64,000 nucleotides of DNA from NCBI RefSeq assembly GCF_900102905.1, contig NZ_FNFV01000002.1, positions 124,001-188,000 of the forward strand, written 5' to 3'. The notes beneath the pieces were generated by a model. The model searched no databases. It worked only from the letters and a program-made list of their open reading frames with translations, and was not told the origin of the DNA. The translations under genes and the position numbers were made by a program. This DNA is from Meinhardsimonia xiamenensis (GTDB lineage: Bacteria > Pseudomonadota > Alphaproteobacteria > Rhodobacterales > Rhodobacteraceae). Position 1 is the stretch's first letter; each line of letters opens with the position of its first letter. Of the stretch, positions 35,932 to 43,639 are shown piece by piece.

Positions 35932-37167
35932 ATGAACCTTGGCATGACGGAGCGCGTGGCGAAGCTCGTTGAAGAGGTGCGCGCGATGATCGAGAACGAG
36001 ATCGCGCCCGCGAGCGAGGAATACTTCGCCGAGGTGGGCAAGCACCCGTCCGGCGACCGTTTCCAGCTCACCGACCGCCAGCTGGAGATCCTCGACGAGC
36101 TGAAGTCGAAGGCCAAGGCGCGGGGGCTGTGGAACTTCTGGCTGACCGACAGTGACAAGGGGCCGGGGCTGACCACCGTCGAATACGCCTATCTGGCCGA
36201 GGAGATGGGCAAGGTGCCGCTGGCGGCCGAAATCTTCAACTGCTCCGCGCCCGACACCGGCAACATGGAGGTGCTGGAGCGCTACGGCACGCCGGAGCAG
36301 AAGGCGCGCTGGCTGCCCGACCTGCTCGAGGGGCGCACGCGCTCGGCCTACCTCATGACCGAGCCCGATGTCGCCTCTTCCGACGCCACGCAGATTTCCA
36401 TGCGCGCGGTGAAGGAGGGCGACACTTGGGTGCTGAATGGCGAGAAGCACTGGATCTCCGGGGCGGGCGATCCGCGCTGCACGCTCTACATCACCATGGC
36501 GATGACCGACCCGGCGGCGGAGAAGCACGCCCGCCACACCATGTTTCTCATCCCCGCCGACACGCCCGGCATCGAGGTCTTGCGCCCGATGCAGGTCTTC
36601 GGCCATGACGACGCGCCGCACGGGCACATGCATATCCGTTTCACGGACGTGCGCGTGCCCGACGATGCGGTGGTGCTCGGGGTCGGGCGGGGCTTCGAGG
36701 TGGCGCAGGGGCGGCTCGGGCCGGGGCGCATCCACCACTGCATGCGCGCCATCGGGCAGGCGGAACGCGCGCTCGAGCTGATGTGCCGGCGCGCGCTCAC
36801 CCGCAAGGCCTTCGGCAAGCGGCTGGCGGACCTCGGCGCCAATCACGACATCATCGCCAATGCCCGCATGGAAATCGAGATGGCCCGGCTCCTGTGCCTC
36901 AAGGCCGCCTGGATGATGGACAATGTCGGGGTGAAGGAGGCTCAGCCCTGGATCTCGCAGATCAAGGTTGTCGCCCCCTTGATGGCGCTGAAGGTGGTCG
37001 ATGAGGCGATGCAGATGCACGGCGGCTCCGGCATCAGCCAGGATTTCCCGCTCGCGCAGATGTGGACGCATCTGCGCACCCTGCGCTTTGCCGACGGGCC
37101 CGATGCCGTGCACCGCCGGCAGGTGGCCCGCGCGGAGCTCAGGAAATACACCAACGAGAAGGTCTGA
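35932..37167 (+). CDS. ACAD10/11-type acyl-CoA dehydrogenase family protein
   Basis: A 411-residue flavoprotein. The flavin block is LMTEPDVASSDATQISM (about 142-158). Three segments are diagnostic for vertebrate ACAD10/ACAD11 and bacterial relatives: FGHDDAPHGHMHI, GRLGPGRIHHCMR, and the C-terminal RFADGPDAVHRR in the place of the usual YEGT Glu region. In these proteins the ACAD domain works with a kinase domain to remove the 4-hydroxyl of 4-hydroxyacyl-CoAs after phosphorylation, a route known for ACAD10/11 and for LvaA/LvaC of Pseudomonas putida. The kinase gene lies two genes downstream. The stop abuts the next ATG with no gap, so the genes are coupled. Confidence 0.9.
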   Translation: MNLGMTERVAKLVEEVRAMIENEIAPASEEYFAEVGKHPSGDRFQLTDRQLEILDELKSKAKARGLWNFWLTDSDKGPGLTTVEYAYLAEEMGKVPLAAEIFNCSAPDTGNMEVLERYGTPEQKARWLPDLLEGRTRSAYLMTEPDVASSDATQISMRAVKEGDTWVLNGEKHWISGAGDPRCTLYITMAMTDPAAEKHARHTMFLIPADTPGIEVLRPMQVFGHDDAPHGHMHIRFTDVRVPDDAVVLGVGRGFEVAQGRLGPGRIHHCMRAIGQAERALELMCRRALTRKAFGKRLADLGANHDIIANARMEIEMARLLCLKAAWMMDNVGVKEAQPWISQIKVVAPLMALKVVDEAMQMHGGSGISQDFPLAQMWTHLRTLRFADGPDAVHRRQVARAELRKYTNEKV

Positions 37168-37821
37168 ATGGCGAGCGAGATCATCCTCATCCGCCACGCC
37201 CAGGCAAGCTTCGGCGCGGGCGATTATGACCGGCTCTCGGCGCTTGGCCATGAGCAGGCGCGCGCGCTCGGGCAGGCGCTGAGGCGGCAGGGGGTGGCGC
37301 CCGGGGCCGTTTTCATTGGCGGCCAGAGGCGGCATCGGGAGACGTTCGAGGGGCTGGGGCTCGATGTTGCGCCGGTGGTCCATGAAGGGCTCAACGAGTT
37401 CGACTTTCACGGGCTTCTGGGCGCCTTCTTTCGCGACCGGCCGGAACCCGATGGTCTGTGGGTGGATCGGCGGAGTCATTTCCGCGCCCTGCGCGAGGCG
37501 GTTCTGGCCTGGCAGGCGGGCGAGATCGCCGATCCGCCCGAAAGCTGGGAGAGTTTCTGCGCGCGCGTCGAAGCCGCACGAGAGGCCATGGCGTCAGCGG
37601 GCGGCAGCGTGCTTGCCGTCTCCTCGGGCGGAGCGATCGCGCAGATGCTGCGCGCTGCCCTTGACGCTCCGGCCGAGCAGATGATCCGCCTGCAGCTGCA
37701 GATGAAGAACGCCGCCGTCAGCCGGCTTCTTGTCACGCGCTCGGGGCTCTATCTGACCGGCTTCAACGAAACCCCGCACATCGACGCCGCGAACGCCGCG
37801 CGTCTTCTGACTTACAGTTGA
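37168..37821 (+). CDS. histidine phosphatase family protein, degenerate second histidine
   Basis: A 217-residue histidine-phosphatase-fold protein. The nucleophile is H10 in IILIRHAQ and the acidic segment is LNEFDFHG. Where most members have a second histidine (SHGG), this has VSSGGAIAQML, so the usual phosphate-binding His is missing. The protein may be a weak phosphatase, act on a special substrate, or have lost catalysis. Its ATG directly abuts the ACAD stop, and the kinase gene starts 3 bases after its stop, so it is embedded between the two halves of an ACAD10/11-like system. Inference: quality control or phosphate release in that pathway. Confidence 0.85.
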   Translation: MASEIILIRHAQASFGAGDYDRLSALGHEQARALGQALRRQGVAPGAVFIGGQRRHRETFEGLGLDVAPVVHEGLNEFDFHGLLGAFFRDRPEPDGLWVDRRSHFRALREAVLAWQAGEIADPPESWESFCARVEAAREAMASAGGSVLAVSSGGAIAQMLRAALDAPAEQMIRLQLQMKNAAVSRLLVTRSGLYLTGFNETPHIDAANAARLLTYS

Positions 37822-37824
37822 GCC

Positions 37825-38853
37825 ATGACCGACACCGCCCTTCTCGACGTTGACGCCGTTGCCCGCTGGGCCGAGGCCCATGTGCCCGGGTTCCGCGGCC
37901 CGGCGACCGCGACAAAGTTCGCCACCGGCCAGTCGAACCCCACCTTCCGGCTAGATACACCCTCCGGCAGCTTCGTCTTGCGCCGCAAGCCGCCGGGCAA
38001 GCTCCTGAAATCCGCCCATGCGGTGGACCGGGAGTTTCGCGTGCAAAGGGCGCTCGAGGGCAGCGCGGTGCCGGTGCCCAAGGTATATGCGCTCTGCGAG
38101 GACGAGAGCGTGATCGGGTCGGCCTTCTACATCATGGAGCATGTGCCGGGGCGCAACTTCGTCGATCCGCGCCTGCCCGGCCTTTCCCGCGAGGAGCGCG
38201 CGGGCGTCTTCGACGAGATGAACCGGGTGCTGGCGGCGATCCATTCGGTGGACCTTGCCGCCACCGGCCTGTCCGACTTCGGCCCGGAGGGGAACTACTT
38301 CGCCCGCCAGATCGCGCGCTGGACCAAGCAGTATCGCGCCACCGAGACCGAGACGATCCCGGCGATGGATACACTCATTGCATGGCTCGAGGCCAACCTG
38401 CCCGCCGATGACGGCCGGCGGACGCTCGTGCATGGCGACTTCCGGCTCGACAACCTTCTCTACGCGCCCGATGCGCCCGTCTGCGTGGCGGTGCTCGACT
38501 GGGAGCTGTCGACCATCGGTCACCCCTTCGCCGATCTCGCCGCCACGGTCATGCAGTGGCGCATGCCTCCGGGCGAGGAGGGCAGGGGGCTTGCAGGCGT
38601 GGACCGCGCCGCGCTCGGCATCCCCTCGGACGAGGAGTTCGTTGCGGCCTATGCCCGCCGCATGGGGCTTGCGGAGATTCCGGATTTCAATTTTGCGCTC
38701 GCCTTCGCCTTCTTCCGCATGGGCGCGATCCTGCAGGGGGTGAAGAAGCGCGCGCTCGACGGCAACGCCTCGAACCCAGAGCGGGGGCTCAAGATGGGGG
38801 CTTTCGTGCCGCAGTTCGCCGAGGCGGGGCTGAAGGCGGCGCGGGAGGGGTGA
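37825..38853 (+). CDS. APH-fold kinase (ACAD10/11 / LvaA-like)
   Basis: A 342-residue aminoglycoside-phosphotransferase-fold kinase. The N-lobe holds FATGQSNPTF and FVLRRKPPGKLL, where the ATP-binding lysine is expected. The catalytic loop is LVHGDFRLDNLLY (Asp and Asn), and the metal-binding segment is AVLDWELSTIGHPFADLA. These match the N-terminal kinase domain of vertebrate ACAD11, including MEHVPGR and TKQYRATETETIPAM. Known relatives phosphorylate the 4-hydroxyl of 4-hydroxyacyl-CoAs so that the partner ACAD can eliminate phosphate. Here kinase and ACAD are separate genes in one operon. An antibiotic-resistance role is unlikely. Confidence 0.9.
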   Translation: MTDTALLDVDAVARWAEAHVPGFRGPATATKFATGQSNPTFRLDTPSGSFVLRRKPPGKLLKSAHAVDREFRVQRALEGSAVPVPKVYALCEDESVIGSAFYIMEHVPGRNFVDPRLPGLSREERAGVFDEMNRVLAAIHSVDLAATGLSDFGPEGNYFARQIARWTKQYRATETETIPAMDTLIAWLEANLPADDGRRTLVHGDFRLDNLLYAPDAPVCVAVLDWELSTIGHPFADLAATVMQWRMPPGEEGRGLAGVDRAALGIPSDEEFVAAYARRMGLAEIPDFNFALAFAFFRMGAILQGVKKRALDGNASNPERGLKMGAFVPQFAEAGLKAAREG

Positions 38854-38885
38854 GAGCGCAAGGCATGGGCGCAGCGACCTCGAAA

Positions 38886-38976
38886 GCGAAGGGCGGCGCC
38901 CGGCCCGGGGGCGGGTGCTGGAAGCGCCCGCCCAAGGGGGCGGGGCGGGCGCTGCCCGGCCTGACGGCCGGGCGAG
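38886..38976 (+). repeat. GC-rich intergenic repeat, family 2, copy b
   Basis: It contains GCGAAGGGCGGCGCCCGGCC, GGGGGCGGGTGCTGGAAGCG, CCCGCCC, GGCGGGCGCTGCCC and GGCCTGACGGCC. It is the longest copy in this sense and ends with the same TGA-loop hairpin as copy a. It lies between the kinase gene and the convergent nlpD-like gene. Confidence 0.65.
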
Positions 38977-39026
38977 AAGGCGGGGGATCACGCGCGAGGT
39001 TTGACCTTACCCTGGTGCGTGCAGAG

Positions 39027-40178
39027 TCAGTTCAGATACTCCACCGGGTCGACACTGTCGAAGCCCTCGCGCACCTCGAAATGCAGGAAGGAGGGATCAC
39101 CCGCCCGCACCTTGGCGATCACCTGCCCGCGGTTGACGCTGTCACCCTTCTTCACGGTGATGTCGTCGATGTTGGCATAGACGGTCAGCAGATTGCCCGA
39201 ATGCCGGATCACGAGGATCGGCACCTGATCGGTGTCGCGGGTGATCGCGGCGACGACGCCGGAGCCCGCCGCCTTCACCGGCGTGCCGGGCGCGGCGGCG
39301 ATGTCGATGCCCTCGTTCACGCCCTTCTTGTAGGGGCGGATGATCGATCCCTGCACCGGCATCACCAGCCGCGAGGTGGAGGTTTCGGTGCGCTCCTCGG
39401 CCATCGCCGCGGGCTTCGGCGTTGCGGTCTCTTTCGTCACCTTGGTGTCGTCTTCGGGCAGCGGTTTGGCCGCCGAAGGCGGAAGCGGCGTGGGGCTGCC
39501 CTCGCCGGGGGCGGTGGGTCTGGCTTCGGCGGGCTCTGGCTTCGCCGCAGCCACGTCCTCGGCGGGAACCGGGATCAGCAGAATCTGCCCCTCGCGCACC
39601 GTCATGTCGGCATCAAGCCCGTTCCACTCCGCAAGCGCGCGCACCGACACGCCATAGAGCCGCGCGATGGAATAGGCCGTATCGCCCCGCACCACCTTGT
39701 GGCGGACCGGCGCGGGGCCCTCCTGCACCGGGGTCGCCGCGGCGCTGGCCTGGGCGCTCTCGGCGCGTTCGATGGCGTTGCCGGCCAGCGTGGTGATGTC
39801 CACGCCACCGGCGGAGGCCGAGCCGCCGCGCCGCGCCGAGGCAGGCAGGACCAGAACCTCGCCCGCCCGCAGGCTCGCCTCCGGGGTGAGCCCGTTGTTC
39901 TCGGCAAGCGCGCGGGCGTCCACGCCGATCCGGGCCGCCAGGCTTGCCACCGTGTCGCCGCGCCGGGCGATGGCGACGTCAAACTGCGGGTAGCTGATCA
40001 CCCCGCGCGCATCGGGCGCGGGGCGCGGGGCGCTTGCCTGCTCCACCGCCGCGCTGGTGTCGAGCGGCTGGCCGGCCACGTCGCGCAGGTCGAGATCGAG
40101 GCCGCTGCATCCGGCAAGCGCGGCGGTGGCAATCAGCGCGGCGGCGAGCCGCGAAGACGTTCCGGAAAATTCAGGCAT
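39027..40178 (-). CDS. nlpD: NlpD-like LysM / LytM lipoprotein, degenerate peptidase site
   Basis: A 383-residue lipoprotein from the ATG at 40178 (MPEFSGTSS). The signal peptide ends in a lipobox LAGC near residue 23. Two LysM domains follow (IARRGDTVASLAARIGV; KVVRGDTAYSIARLYGV), then a Pro/Ala linker and a C-terminal LytM/M23 domain (GSIIRPYKKGVNEGIDIAAAPGTPV ... in about 265-383). The zinc and catalytic residues are missing: NEGID for HxxxD, YANI for YAH, and FLHFEV for HLH. So it should activate amidases rather than cut peptidoglycan, as NlpD and EnvC do. The order surE-pcm-nlpD is as in E. coli. I read it as an NlpD-like activator, with DipM as another possibility. Confidence 0.86.
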   Translation of the reverse strand: MPEFSGTSSRLAAALIATAALAGCSGLDLDLRDVAGQPLDTSAAVEQASAPRPAPDARGVISYPQFDVAIARRGDTVASLAARIGVDARALAENNGLTPEASLRAGEVLVLPASARRGGSASAGGVDITTLAGNAIERAESAQASAAATPVQEGPAPVRHKVVRGDTAYSIARLYGVSVRALAEWNGLDADMTVREGQILLIPVPAEDVAAAKPEPAEARPTAPGEGSPTPLPPSAAKPLPEDDTKVTKETATPKPAAMAEERTETSTSRLVMPVQGSIIRPYKKGVNEGIDIAAAPGTPVKAAGSGVVAAITRDTDQVPILVIRHSGNLLTVYANIDDITVKKGDSVNRGQVIAKVRAGDPSFLHFEVREGFDSVDPVEYLN

Positions 40179-40222
40179 TGCTCTTCCTCGCTGCGGACCC
40201 GTCGGTCTGCGGGCCTCTGTCA

Positions 40223-40864
40223 TCATTCCTGTCCCAAACCTTCGACGAGCGGCACAAAGCGCACCGGCCCCAGTTCCTCGTATTCGATGCCGTCCTCGGT
40301 GCGCGTGGCCTTGATCAGCGTCTGGACGGTGTCCGACTGGCCGACCGGCAATACCATGATACCCCCTGGGCGCAATTGCGCCAAGAGCGGCCCCGGCGGG
40401 TCTTCGGCGGCGGCCGTGACGATGATGCGATCGAAGGGCGCCTGCTCGGGCAGGCCGAAGCTGCCATCGGCGGTGATCGCGGTGATGTTTGCAAGCCCCA
40501 GCCGGCTGAACAGCTCGTTCGCCTCGCGTACCAGTCTGCGGTGGCGATCCACCGTGTAGACGCGGCGCGCCAGGAGGCTCAGCACCGCCGCCTGGTAGCC
40601 CGAGCCCGTTCCCACCTCGAGCACCTTGTGGCGAGGTTGCACATCGAGCGCCTGGGTCATCCGCCCCACGATCGAGGGCTGCGAGATGGTCTGTCCGCAG
40701 GCGATCGGCAGCGGCATGTCCTCGTAGGCGCGGGCGGCGAAGATCCCCTTCACGAACAGGCCGCGGTCGATCCTTTCCATGGCGCTCAACACGCGGCTGT
40801 CGCTCACCCCCTTGGAGCGCAGCGCGAAGAGAAACCGCATCTTGCGCTCGGCTTCAGAGGTCAC
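40223..40864 (-). CDS. pcm: protein-L-isoaspartate O-methyltransferase
   Basis: A 213-residue SAM-dependent methyltransferase that repairs isoaspartyl residues in aged proteins. The GTG start at 40864 has a GGGAGGG site at 8 bases. The SAM-binding motif is [15 protein letters not shown] (about 78-92), and the family signature [23 protein letters not shown] lies at about 45-67. It is placed between surE and nlpD, 46 and 44 bases from them, the standard stress-survival arrangement. Confidence 0.93.
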   Translation of the reverse strand: MTSEAERKMRFLFALRSKGVSDSRVLSAMERIDRGLFVKGIFAARAYEDMPLPIACGQTISQPSIVGRMTQALDVQPRHKVLEVGTGSGYQAAVLSLLARRVYTVDRHRRLVREANELFSRLGLANITAITADGSFGLPEQAPFDRIIVTAAAEDPPGPLLAQLRPGGIMVLPVGQSDTVQTLIKATRTEDGIEYEELGPVRFVPLVEGLGQE

Positions 40865-40910
40865 CTCGCGCAGCCCTCCCTCTGGCCATGCACGCGCACG
40901 CGGGCGCGCC

Positions 40911-41693
40911 TCACTCCAGCCGCTCCTTCAGCCGGGCGAGCACCTCGTGGTCGGTGAAGTCCGCGCGCATCGGCGTGACCGAAATGTAGCCCCTCACATT
41001 GGCCGTGGCATCGGTGCCGGGGCCTGTCTCCACCTGCTGGCTCGAGCCTTTCATCCACAGATAGCGCCGCCCGTTGGGCGAGACCACCGGCTCCACCTGA
41101 TGCGCGCCGAGCCGCCGCATTCCCTGCGCGGCAACGCGGATGCCCTTCACCTCCGCCGCCGGCAGCGGCGGGAAGTTCACGTTGTAGAATAGCCGGTAGG
41201 GCGCATCATCCCAGATGCCTTCCTCGAGCAGCCGGCGCACCACCCGCGGCCCATGCACCGCCGCCGCCTCGAAGCGGTTGGCAAGCGACAGGTTGCGCGG
41301 GCCCAGATACTGCGAGAGCGCGATTCCCCTGATGCCCTGCAGCGCCGCTTCCATTGCGGCGCCGAGCGTGCCCGAATAGGCGGCGTTTTCGGCGGAGTTG
41401 TTGCCGCGGTTGACACCCGAGAGCACGAGATCAGGCGGGGCGTCCATGATGTCGTGGATGCCGGCCAGCACGCAATCGGCCGGCGAGCCTTCCGCGGCCC
41501 AGCGGCGCGGCCCGAGTTCAGCAATCATGGTGGGATGGGCATGGCTCGTGGCATGGGCGACACCGGACTGCTCGAAGGCCGGCGCCACCACCCACACCTC
41601 GCCCTCGGGGCCGGCGATTTCGGCGGCGATCGCCTCGAGCACCTTCAGCCCCTCGGCATTGATGCCGTCGTCATTGGTCAGAAGAATGCGCAT
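40911..41693 (-). CDS. surE: 5'/3'-nucleotidase SurE
   Basis: A 260-residue SurE nucleotidase/exopolyphosphatase. I chose the ATG at 41693 ([12 protein letters not shown]), which fits family length (about 250-265). The metal-binding aspartates are in TNDDG (residues 7-9), with further ligands in EQSGVAHA and [18 protein letters not shown]. The C-terminal [16 protein letters not shown] segment is conserved. It removes phosphate from nucleoside monophosphates in stationary phase or stress. It leads surE-pcm-nlpD on the minus strand. Confidence 0.94.
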   Translation of the reverse strand: MRILLTNDDGINAEGLKVLEAIAAEIAGPEGEVWVVAPAFEQSGVAHATSHAHPTMIAELGPRRWAAEGSPADCVLAGIHDIMDAPPDLVLSGVNRGNNSAENAAYSGTLGAAMEAALQGIRGIALSQYLGPRNLSLANRFEAAAVHGPRVVRRLLEEGIWDDAPYRLFYNVNFPPLPAAEVKGIRVAAQGMRRLGAHQVEPVVSPNGRRYLWMKGSSQQVETGPGTDATANVRGYISVTPMRADFTDHEVLARLKERLE

Positions 41694-41764
41694 GCCCACA
41701 CCTGCCCGCGAACCCACTTTCCAATAGGCGAGTGACGCCCCGCGGGCAAGCGGACGATCCCCGA

Positions 41765-42421
41765 TCAGCCGAGGAGGGCCAGAAGCCTCTCTGCCTCGTC
41801 ACGCGGCGCGGCGAGGCGTTCGCGCTCCTCGCCGGGAAAGAAGCGCCCGCGCGTGGCGGTGCGCATCGGGCGCGGCTCGAGTATCTCGACCCTCGGCCCG
41901 ATGCGGGCGGTCTCGGCCGCCCAGGCGCGGGCAAGAGCCATCTGCGCCGCCTTGGACGCGGCGTAGGCGCCGAAGAACTTCTGCCCCACGCGCGGGTCGT
42001 CGAAGAAGAGCGCCCGCGCCGCGGGTCCGCCCGCGCGCAGAAGCGGCGCGACGTAAGCGATGAGCCGGCGCGTGGCATCGGCATTCACCGCCATCGCCTT
42101 CTGCCAGTCGCGCTCGTCGATGTGATCGGCGGGAGAGAGCGCCGGCGCGTGAATGGCCGTGTGCACCCAGAGTGTCACCCCGCCCCAACGCTCGTGGATC
42201 GACCGGCACAGATGCGCCATGGCCTGCGCCTCGGTGATGTCCATCGGCGCCAGCGTCGCCGTGCCGCCCGCGGCCTTGATGCGGTCATCAAGCTCCTCGA
42301 GCCCGCCCACGGTGCGGGCCACGGCAATGACGTGATGGCTTCGCGCCAGCGCCTCGGCAAGCGCGAAGCCAAGGCCCCGGCTCGCGCCGGTGACGAGGGC
42401 TATCTGGGTGGCCGTCTTCAT
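41765..42421 (-). CDS. SDR oxidoreductase, YciK-like, catalytic Ser replaced
   Basis: A 218-residue short-chain dehydrogenase from the ATG at 42421 ([12 protein letters not shown]). The dinucleotide motif is [15 protein letters not shown], and the Tyr-Lys pair is in [12 protein letters not shown]. The usual Ser of the catalytic triad is not at its place: the segment is [11 protein letters not shown]. The end ([13 protein letters not shown]) resembles E. coli YciK. It may have low or altered activity. It lies upstream of surE on the same strand (71 bases) and is divergent from bioY. Confidence 0.82.
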   Translation of the reverse strand: MKTATQIALVTGASRGLGFALAEALARSHHVIAVARTVGGLEELDDRIKAAGGTATLAPMDITEAQAMAHLCRSIHERWGGVTLWVHTAIHAPALSPADHIDERDWQKAMAVNADATRRLIAYVAPLLRAGGPAARALFFDDPRVGQKFFGAYAASKAAQMALARAWAAETARIGPRVEILEPRPMRTATRGRFFPGEERERLAAPRDEAERLLALLG

Positions 42422-42528
42422 GCCCGCCAATTCCCACCCTTTTGCGGCGGGTGCAAGGGCGTGATGCTTGACTTTTGACCACGCCCCGCCCACCAATCCG
42501 CCAACTGTTGTGACAGGAGGCAACCGAC

Positions 42529-43134
42529 ATGGTCCAGAATACCGGCACTGTAACGCTCGCCGCGAACCGCACGTTGGCGCAGAAGGCTCTGATGGTAATC
42601 GCGGGTTCAGCCTTCATTGCGCTGGCGGCGCAGATCACCGTGCCCTTCTATCCTGTGCCGATGACTCTGCAGACGCTGGCGGTTCTGCTCGTGGGGTTCA
42701 CCTACGGCTCGCGGCTCGGCGCGGCAACGCTTCTTGCCTACCTGGCCGAAGGGGCGACGGGCCTTCCCGTGTTCGCCGGTGGCGCCAATGGCGCGGCCTT
42801 TTTCGGGCCGACCGCAGGCTTTCTCGTTGGCTTCGTGCCGATGGCGTGGCTCGCCGGCCTTGCCTCCGAGCGCGGCCTGGCGCGCCGGCCGCTGGCGCTG
42901 GCGCTTGCCGGCATCGCGATCTCGGCCGCGCTCTACATTCCCGGCCTTGCCTGGCCGATGGCCATCGCCAAGGCGTTCGGCATCGAGGCGGGCTGGATCG
43001 GCAGGAGCTTCACCGATTTCTACTGGGTCCACTTCGTGAAACCCTTCCTGATCGGTGACACGGTCAAGGCGGTGCTGGCGGCGCTGATCGCCAGCGGCGC
43101 GCTCACGGCGCTTGCCCGCCGTCGGGCCGGCTGA
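42529..43134 (+). CDS. bioY: biotin transporter substrate-binding protein BioY
   Basis: A 201-residue integral membrane protein with about six hydrophobic helices, the S component of an ECF-type biotin transporter. Signature blocks are FIALAAQITVPFYPVPMTLQTL, VFAGGANGAAFFGPTAGFLVGF and YIPGLAWPMAIAKAFGI. In alphaproteobacteria BioY can work alone or with BioMN; neither bioM nor bioN is in the window. A strong AGGAGG site precedes the ATG. A rho-independent terminator follows the stop by 25 bases. I looked for the TTAT-N2-ATAA site of BioR upstream and did not see it. Confidence 0.95.
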   Translation: MVQNTGTVTLAANRTLAQKALMVIAGSAFIALAAQITVPFYPVPMTLQTLAVLLVGFTYGSRLGAATLLAYLAEGATGLPVFAGGANGAAFFGPTAGFLVGFVPMAWLAGLASERGLARRPLALALAGIAISAALYIPGLAWPMAIAKAFGIEAGWIGRSFTDFYWVHFVKPFLIGDTVKAVLAALIASGALTALARRRAG

Positions 43135-43159
43135 GCCCGACCGAGCCGAAACATCCAAG

Positions 43160-43197
43160 CGCCGTCCGGCACCACGCCGGGCGGCGTTCTTCTTTCT
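43160..43197 (+). terminator. rho-independent terminator of bioY
   Basis: An 11-bp stem CGCCGTCCGGC (43160-43170) and GCCGGGCGGCG (43176-43186), with one G-T wobble and a 5-base loop, is followed by TTCTTCTTTCT. It lies between convergent bioY and DUF1284 and may work for both strands. Confidence 0.85.
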
Positions 43198-43201
43198 GAG
43201 T

Positions 43202-43639
43202 TCAGGCGCCGGCCTGCTCGTGCAACGCCCGCAAGGCAGCCTCGCAAAGACCCAGCTCAAGCCACTGGCACCCCGCACAGAGCGCCTTGAGCCCGCCCGG
43301 CGGTACATTCGCGCGGATGCGCTCCAGCGCCTCGCCCCATGTCAGCCGGTCGCCCACCTGAAGCCGGAGCGCGCGCGCATGGGCATCGTCGAGCCGCGCG
43401 ATCGCGGGCTGTACCTCGCAAAGCCGCCCCCGGCGGCGGGGGCAGGGGGCGCAGATGTCATCGGCCAGGCCCACCACCTCGATTACCTCGGCCTCCCCGC
43501 CGGCTGCGCGCAGTCGCCGCACAACAAGCGCATCCATGTTCTCGGTGAAGGCGCGCGAATAGCCCTTCCCGCGATAGCCGAGCGCGCAGATAAAATGATG
43601 CGGGCGAAAGCGGATCGGGGATTTGGGCGGCGCCGTCAT
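43202..43639 (-). CDS. DUF1284 family protein, cysteine-rich
   Basis: A 145-residue protein with the DUF1284 start (RFRPHHFICALGYRGKGYS). Six cysteines in conserved spacing (DDICAPC, GRLCE, LCAGC, LGLCE) suggest a metal or iron-sulfur centre, an inference from spacing. Its function is unknown. It overlaps the purF stop by four bases (ATGA), so it is co-translated with purF. A PurF of the Fe-S type is upstream, which makes an Fe-S or redox link plausible but unproved. Confidence 0.82.
   Translation of the reverse strand: MTAPPKSPIRFRPHHFICALGYRGKGYSRAFTENMDALVVRRLRAAGGEAEVIEVVGLADDICAPCPRRRGRLCEVQPAIARLDDAHARALRLQVGDRLTWGEALERIRANVPPGGLKALCAGCQWLELGLCEAALRALHEQAGA

Noticed and set aside
37825-38853. 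Aminoglycoside resistance gene (APH fold)
   Set aside because: The sequence blocks match ACAD10/11 and LvaA-type kinases, and the operon context is acyl-CoA metabolism.
42422-42528. BioR operator or biotin riboswitch before bioY
   Set aside because: No TTAT-N2-ATAA palindrome or known biotin-sensing RNA was seen in the 107 bases upstream.
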